Assembly (NCBI RefSeq): GCF_017311575.1
Contig: NZ_JAFFQY010000022.1
Location: 287,699-351,698, forward strand
DNA: 64,000 nucleotides
Origin: Roseococcus thiosulfatophilus
GTDB taxonomy: Bacteria; Pseudomonadota; Alphaproteobacteria; Acetobacterales; Acetobacteraceae
Reading direction: 5' to 3'
Shown: positions 60,145 to 64,000 of the stretch, in pieces
Numbering within the stretch: position 1 is the first letter of the stretch
Layout: every line of letters begins with the position of its first letter
Translations under genes and position numbers: made by a program
Notes under the pieces: generated by a model
What the model was told of the DNA's origin: nothing
Databases searched by the model: none
The model's input: only the letters and a program-made list of their open reading frames with translations

Positions 60145-61080
60145 TCAAGCCTCCCGCAGCGCGGCATCGTGCAGGGCGAGGCCCAGCGCGCGCAGCCGCG
60201 CGCCATCATGCAGCCTCTCGCGCCAGCGCGGAGGAATCCCTGATTCCCCATGCATGGCGCCCGCGATCTGGCCGGTGACCGCGGCCACCGTGTCCGCGTC
60301 GTCGCCCAGATTGGCGGCCATCAGCACCGCCTCCTCGAAATCCCGCGCGCGGGTGGCGCACCACAGCGCCGCCGTCAGCGTATGGATCACATAGCCGCTG
60401 GAGCGCAGCTGGCCCGGCCGCAGCCCCCGCCAACTGCCCTGCGCGATGGCCTGGATGCGCGGCGGCCAGAGGCGCACCGCGTGCCCCTCCTCCGGAAAGG
60501 CGGCGGCGGGCCCGTGCGCGATGGTCGCGCAGAGAATGTCCGAGAGCAGGGCGCAGCCCCCCACCGCCTCCGCCGCGCCATGGGTCGTGCGGCTCTGCCG
60601 CTCCGCCAGTTCGCGCGCCTGGTCGGGGCGACGCCAATGCCGCACGGCCAGCGGCGCCAGGCGCATGATGGAGCCATTGCCCGCGGCCTCCGGCGCCGTC
60701 TCGCCCGCGATGGGGTTGCCCGTGCGGATGAAGCGCTCGATCGCGGCGCGGGTGGTGCTGCCGATGTCGAAGCAGTGCCCGGTGGCGCTGTTCTCGCCCT
60801 CCTCCATCCAGCGGCGGAAGCGGCGCATCAGGTCAAGCTCATCCAGGCAGGGTTCCCCCAGCAGGCTTTCCGCGAGGCAGAGCGCCATGGAGGTATCATC
60901 CGTCCATTGCCCCGCTTCCAGGTGGAAGGGGCCGCCGCCCACCATGTCCGTCAGCGGCGGGAAGCTGCCGCGTGGCCGGAATTCGACGGTGGTGCCCACC
61001 GCATCCCCGACCGCGAGGCCCAGGAAGCAGCCCAGCGCGCGGTCCTGTCGCGCGGCCCCCCCTCGCGCGGCTTCGGTCAC
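60145..61080 (-). CDS. ADP-ribosylglycohydrolase-family protein
   Basis: The 311-residue protein belongs to the dinitrogenase-reductase-activating/ARH fold that removes ADP-ribose from proteins, nucleic acids or small molecules. The magnesium-binding motifs are complete: GLAVGDAVGTTVEF near residue 25, QWTDDTSMALCLAE near residue 60, NGSIMRLAPLAV near residue 120 and NLGDDADTVAAVTGQIAGAMHG near residue 265. The start is GTG at 61080, sharing GTGA with the stop of the upstream WYL regulator gene, so the two are coupled. No ADP-ribosyltransferase gene lies in the window. Confidence 0.92.
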   Translation of the reverse strand: MTEAARGGAARQDRALGCFLGLAVGDAVGTTVEFRPRGSFPPLTDMVGGGPFHLEAGQWTDDTSMALCLAESLLGEPCLDELDLMRRFRRWMEEGENSATGHCFDIGSTTRAAIERFIRTGNPIAGETAPEAAGNGSIMRLAPLAVRHWRRPDQARELAERQSRTTHGAAEAVGGCALLSDILCATIAHGPAAAFPEEGHAVRLWPPRIQAIAQGSWRGLRPGQLRSSGYVIHTLTAALWCATRARDFEEAVLMAANLGDDADTVAAVTGQIAGAMHGESGIPPRWRERLHDGARLRALGLALHDAALREA

Positions 61081-62078
61081 GGCCCCCCGTGGCGCCGCAC
61101 CAGGGCCGCGCCCAGCGCCGCCAGGCGTTCGCGCAGGGCGGGGGGTTCCAGCACCTCCACCGCCTCGCCCCAGGTGGCGAAGTGATAGGCCATCTCGTCC
61201 AGCCCGCCCGCCTCGAAGCGCAGGATCAGCGTGCCGTCGGGCTGCGCCTCGAAGCGCTGGGTGGGGTGGAAGGCCCAGTGGCGCGCCTCCACCGCGGCGC
61301 TGCCGGTGAAGCGCAGCACGACCTGGTGCGGCGCCTCGCGCCACACGCCGAAGCTCTGCGCGGCGAGCGAGGGCAGGGTGAAGCCGGGGCGGGGGGTGAA
61401 GGCCTCGTTCATCGGCTCGGCCGAGAGCACGCGGTCGAGCCGCCACACCGCCGCATCGGGCTTGTCCACCCGCGCCGCCAGCAGATAGGGCCGCGTGCCG
61501 TAGAGCAGCCCATAGGGTTCCACCACATGCTCGCGCAGCGCGCCCCGGCTGGGCCGGTAGGCGAGGCGGATGCGGCGGTTGGCCAGGATGGCCTCGCGCA
61601 GCGTCGCGATCAAGCGTTCGGGCACATGCACGCGGGGGCCGGGACGCATGGCCAGGCCTTCCGCCGCCAGCATGGCCTCCACATCGGGTTCGGCGCGTTG
61701 CAGGGCGCGGGCATCCATGGCGGCGCGCAGCTTCTCGGCCGCGTTGCGCAGCAGGGCGGCGCGTTCCTCCAGCCCCTCGGCGGCCAGGCGGCGGGCGGCG
61801 AGGTCCATCTCCGCCGCCTCCGCCGCCGTCAGCGGCTTGACGCGCGAGAGGGTGGAGGCCGGCAGGCGCCAGCGCTTCTGCGCCTCATCCGTCGGCACCT
61901 GTTCGAGGCCGCCGCAGACTTCCTTGATGGCGGCGAGCATCCGCTCGACCGTGCGGCGGCCGACGCCCATCTCCTCGGCAAGCTCATTCAGCGTGCGGCC
62001 GGTGCGGGTGCCCGTCAGCAGCAGGATGAGTCGCAGGCCGTCCGCAAGCTTCGCATGCCGTTCCGCCATGGGATGCAT
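61077..62078 (-). CDS. WYL-domain transcriptional regulator
   Basis: This 333-residue regulator has an N-terminal HTH_11-type winged helix (LNELAEEMGVGRRTVERMLAAIKE, residues 30-55) and a WYL-like sensor domain (about 150-300) with PYGLLYGTRPYLLAARV and AEPMNEAFTPRPGF. WYL proteins sense nucleic-acid fragments or nucleotides and often regulate stress and phage-defence genes. The start may be at 62078 or 62069. Upstream on the minus strand a TATAACT stretch and a repeated ATAGT motif could hold its promoter or operator. The coupled ADP-ribosylglycohydrolase suggests a nucleotide-linked response. Confidence 0.9.
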   Translation of the reverse strand: MHPMAERHAKLADGLRLILLLTGTRTGRTLNELAEEMGVGRRTVERMLAAIKEVCGGLEQVPTDEAQKRWRLPASTLSRVKPLTAAEAAEMDLAARRLAAEGLEERAALLRNAAEKLRAAMDARALQRAEPDVEAMLAAEGLAMRPGPRVHVPERLIATLREAILANRRIRLAYRPSRGALREHVVEPYGLLYGTRPYLLAARVDKPDAAVWRLDRVLSAEPMNEAFTPRPGFTLPSLAAQSFGVWREAPHQVVLRFTGSAAVEARHWAFHPTQRFEAQPDGTLILRFEAGGLDEMAYHFATWGEAVEVLEPPALRERLAALGAALVRRHGGP

Positions 62079-62111
62079 GATAGTGCAATAGTTATAAGGG
62101 GCAAGCCCGAC

Positions 62112-62816
62112 TCAACCAGGAGTGCCGGCGGCCAGCCGCGCCGCCGCCGCCTCCACCGCCGCCTCGCGGATGGGGCGCCGCGCCTCGCCCGCCGCGCGGG
62201 CGCGGGCCAGGATGTGCGGGGGTGCGGTGAAGGGCGTGCCGCTGCGGAAGGGCGGCTCGGGGTCGTATTCGATCTGCAGCTGGATCTGCTGCGCCGCGTC
62301 CTCGCCCGCGATGTCGGCTACCACGCGCAGCGCCATGTCAATGCCGGAGGTGACGCCGCCGGCGGTGTAGAACTTGCCGTCCTTCGTCATGCGCTCATCC
62401 CGCACCTCGGCGCCGAAGCGGGCCAGCAGGTGCCGCGCCGCCCAGTGCGAGCCGGCGCGGCGGCCGCGCAGCAGCCCGGTGGCGCCGATGAGCAGCGAGC
62501 CGGTGCAGATGCCGAAGACGTTCTCGGCGCCCTCGCATTGGCGGCGGACGAACTCCACCGTCTCCGCATCCGTCAGCGCGTCATCGGTGCCGGGGCCGCC
62601 GGGGATGGCGAAGAGGTCGTATTGCGGCGCGGTCGCGAAGCCCTGATCCGCGTGGATGACCATGCCCTTGGCGGTGCGGACGGGGCCGGCCTGCTTCGCC
62701 ACGATCTCGACCTTCCAGCCGGGGAGGTTGGCCAGCACCTCATAGGGCCCGGTGAGGTCGAGCTGGGTGAGGCCGGGGAAGAGCAGCAGGCCGGCAATCT
62801 TGGTGGCTTGGGACAT
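62112..62816 (-). CDS. DJ-1/PfpI (ThiJ) family protein, isonitrile-hydratase-like
   Basis: The 234-residue protein has the DJ-1/PfpI fold with nucleophilic Cys104 in FGICTGSLLIG, a conserved glutamate in GPYEVL and an aspartate in IPGGPGTDD. Relatives include the isonitrile hydratase InhA and the N-terminal domains of AraC-type regulators; no HTH follows here, so it is an enzyme-type member. It begins FPGLTQLDLTGPYEVL. The start at 62816 gives the standard N-terminus. It reads towards the WYL operon on the same strand, 34 bases apart. Confidence 0.85.
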   Translation of the reverse strand: MSQATKIAGLLLFPGLTQLDLTGPYEVLANLPGWKVEIVAKQAGPVRTAKGMVIHADQGFATAPQYDLFAIPGGPGTDDALTDAETVEFVRRQCEGAENVFGICTGSLLIGATGLLRGRRAGSHWAARHLLARFGAEVRDERMTKDGKFYTAGGVTSGIDMALRVVADIAGEDAAQQIQLQIEYDPEPPFRSGTPFTAPPHILARARAAGEARRPIREAAVEAAAARLAAGTPG

Positions 62817-62938
62817 TGGCGGGCGTTTCCTGGACGGGGTGTTGTCGCCATGTTCGCGGATGGGCGCGCCGGTGCAATAGCTGCGGCAGCCTGCTTTACG
62901 GGGTGGGTTGCGCCCGCGTAATCTGCGGTTGGGCGTGC

Positions 62939-63021
62939 GCGGGCGTGCCGGAATGGTAGACGGAAGGGCCTTAAAAGCCCTCGGCCGCAAGGCCGTGCGG
63001 GTTCGAGCCCCGCCGCCCGTA
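62939..63021 (+). tRNA. tRNA-Leu, anticodon UAA
   Basis: The cloverleaf is complete. The acceptor stem GCGGGCG (62939-62945) pairs with CGCCCGT (63014-63020), with discriminator A at 63021. The anticodon loop is CTTAAAA with anticodon TAA, in a GGGC/GCCC stem. The long variable arm CGGCC GCAA GGCCG is of the class II leucine type, and the T arm contains GGTTCGAGCCC. CCA is not encoded. It is directly followed by an AT-rich foreign gene. Confidence 0.95.
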
Positions 63022-63052
63022 TTTATCTTCATGTCCATTAAAGGGGTATACA

Positions 63053-63868
63053 ATGGTCCCTACACGGAAGAGATTCAAGAAAAAGATAGCTAAATGGCTA
63101 TTTATCGCCTCAATTTTAACTATCATTTTTCCAGTTTATTTATTTTACGAAGCGGGAATACAGCACTGGGGCGGGCTCAAATTATCTGAGAAGGGAGATT
63201 TTCTTGCTGGGGCGTTAGGGCCAGCATCTCTTTTAATTCTTGCAGCCGCCTTCCTCTTGCAGAGCGATGAACTGGAGATGCAGCATGAGGAGCTAATAGC
63301 TACTCGCGAAACACTCAATGATCAAAAAACACAGCTTTTTCGATCGGCCGAAGAAGCAGAAAAGCAAAATCTTATATTAAAAAATCAAGAAATTGGCATG
63401 CAGTGGCAGATTTCTAGTGCCATATTGTATGGACTTTCGGTTGGCATATTCAATAGATTTAGGCATTTTGCAATAATACCTGGACTAACATCGAGCGGCC
63501 ATAACGAAATGCGAGAGGAGATCAGAAAATCTATGGTTTCCGGTCAAGCATTTACCGGAAACTTCCTAAATTATATTAAAATAATTCGCATAAGGCAAGC
63601 CAGATTTCCCACGTATTTATTAGTTGGTGGAATGAGCGAAGAAGACAAGATTCATAAAATTCGAGAATATCATAAGGAAACCGCCGCTATGGCGGCAGCA
63701 TACGTGGCTAAATTTAGTGATTTTCTTCGTAATTTACCAGATAAATCGCCTACTCGCGAGGTTTTCGAGTCGACGGCGGAGTCATTTCTGGCTAAAGAGC
63801 TTGAAAAATGGAGTAATATCACACAATACTACACACAAAATGACGGCGGCAATGCGGAGGATCAATAA
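63053..63868 (+). CDS. AT-rich membrane protein with GDFLAG motif, possible phage-defence protein
   Basis: The 271-residue protein is encoded in DNA far richer in A/T than everything around it, with many A/T third positions, so it was acquired by transfer. It has two hydrophobic segments (about residues 13-32 and 52-70), with EKGDFLAGALGP at 46-57 between them, a coiled-coil (about 72-120, ELEMQHEELIATRETLNDQK) and a soluble C-terminus (120-271). The GDFxxGxLxP turn before a second segment and a coiled-coil is typical of putative abortive-infection proteins (putAbiC-like). That function is inferred. AAAGGGG six bases before ATG supports the start. It sits 31 bases after tRNA-Leu. Confidence 0.8.
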   Translation: MVPTRKRFKKKIAKWLFIASILTIIFPVYLFYEAGIQHWGGLKLSEKGDFLAGALGPASLLILAAAFLLQSDELEMQHEELIATRETLNDQKTQLFRSAEEAEKQNLILKNQEIGMQWQISSAILYGLSVGIFNRFRHFAIIPGLTSSGHNEMREEIRKSMVSGQAFTGNFLNYIKIIRIRQARFPTYLLVGGMSEEDKIHKIREYHKETAAMAAAYVAKFSDFLRNLPDKSPTREVFESTAESFLAKELEKWSNITQYYTQNDGGNAEDQ

Positions 63869-63877
63869 CACAAAAAC

Positions 63878-64000
63878 TCACATGTCCCCCACCCTCCGCT
63901 GAAACCACGTCGAACTGATCCACACCCCGTTCTTTCGCGCATACTCGTGAAACGTGCCCACCTCCTCGAACCCCATCTTCCGGTGCAGCGCGAGCGAGGC
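63878..64000 (-). CDS. GNAT-family N-acetyltransferase, C-terminal fragment continuing beyond the window
   Basis: The minus-strand frame ending in TGA at 63878-63880 encodes 40 residues up to the window edge. They read ASLALHRKMGFEEVGTFHEYARK and end WISSTWFQRRVGDM. This matches the final acetyl-CoA-binding helix and strand of phosphinothricin-acetyltransferase-like GNAT enzymes (ALHxKxGFxxVG motif). The GC content returns to the chromosomal level here, marking the right edge of the foreign insert near 63870. Confidence 0.75.
   Translation of the reverse strand, partial: ASLALHRKMGFEEVGTFHEYARKNGVWISSTWFQRRVGDM

Noticed and set aside
62939..64000. Integrative element with att repeats at tRNA-Leu
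   Set aside because: The 3' end of the tRNA is not repeated between 63870 and 64000 and no integrase is visible, so an att-flanked island cannot be shown in this window.

Overview
The window is high-GC (about 70% by eye) alphaproteobacterial chromosome. The best fit is a Rhodospirillales/Acetobacteraceae bacterium of the Roseomonas type. The grounds are the alphaproteobacterial order mnmE-mnmG-rsmG-parA-parB, the order maf-ppsR-(gap)-hemE-hemH, the pairing of lysA with a DUF4175 gene, several Tat-signalled periplasmic proteins, and two solitary Bug-type solute receptors. Only three features tie it to the replication origin: two perfect parS palindromes at the mnmG/rsmG junction, parAB directly downstream, and a 304-base gene-free gap between ppsR and hemE that carries DnaA-box-like sequences. 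I read that gap as the probable oriC.

Layout. 1-5.5 kb: housekeeping and stress genes (HAD hydrolase cut by the window edge, YqgE, peroxiredoxin, CBS protein, small kinase, quinone reductase-ogt pair, thin 2Fe-2S ferredoxin). 5.5-11 kb: mnmE-mnmG-rsmG-parA-parB, tightly packed with embedded parS. 11-15 kb: beta-lactamase-fold hydrolase, Bug receptor, Ldh-family dehydrogenase, SpoU methyltransferase. 15-18.6 kb: a complete Mla-type phospholipid ABC operon (STAS-permease, ATPase, MCE protein, auxiliary lipoprotein). 18.7-30.7 kb: DUF2939 protein, MFS transporter, sulfotransferase, giant NAD-glutamate dehydrogenase, JmjC/cupin oxygenase, OmpA-like lipoprotein-size protein, MBL hydrolase, and a Tat nitroreductase coupled to a MarR regulator behind a repeated operator.

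30.8-41.4 kb: a TPP riboswitch in front of an orphan SBP_bac_5 receptor, then maf-ppsR, the putative origin, hemE-hemH, a HAD phosphatase, a DUF4175 protein and lysA. 41.4-48.2 kb: prolyl-tRNA deacylase-like gene, a TonB-like protein, PQQ-type sugar dehydrogenase, TetR regulator, phasin, MFS transporter and FAD-linked oxidase. 48.3-51.6 kb looks like a small catabolic region: Bug receptor, HpcH/HpaI aldolase and split UxaA-type dehydratase subunits, with the FAD oxidase/MFS pair divergent from them. This set suggests uptake, dehydration, aldol cleavage and oxidation of a sugar acid or hydroxy acid of unknown identity.

51.7-62.8 kb: aminotransferase, a catalase-like protein that has lost its distal histidine, RluA synthase, a glycine-zipper protein resembling the end of polymorphic toxins with a coupled partner, PBP1C, GST, SH3 protein, ADP-ribosylglycohydrolase-WYL regulator pair and a DJ-1/PfpI protein. 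At 62.9 kb a tRNA-Leu(UAA) is followed by a strikingly AT-rich membrane gene (63053-63868) whose GDFLAG-type motif resembles phage-defence membrane proteins; it is the only clearly foreign gene here. The window closes in a GNAT acetyltransferase. No CRISPR array, insertion sequence or rRNA was seen.
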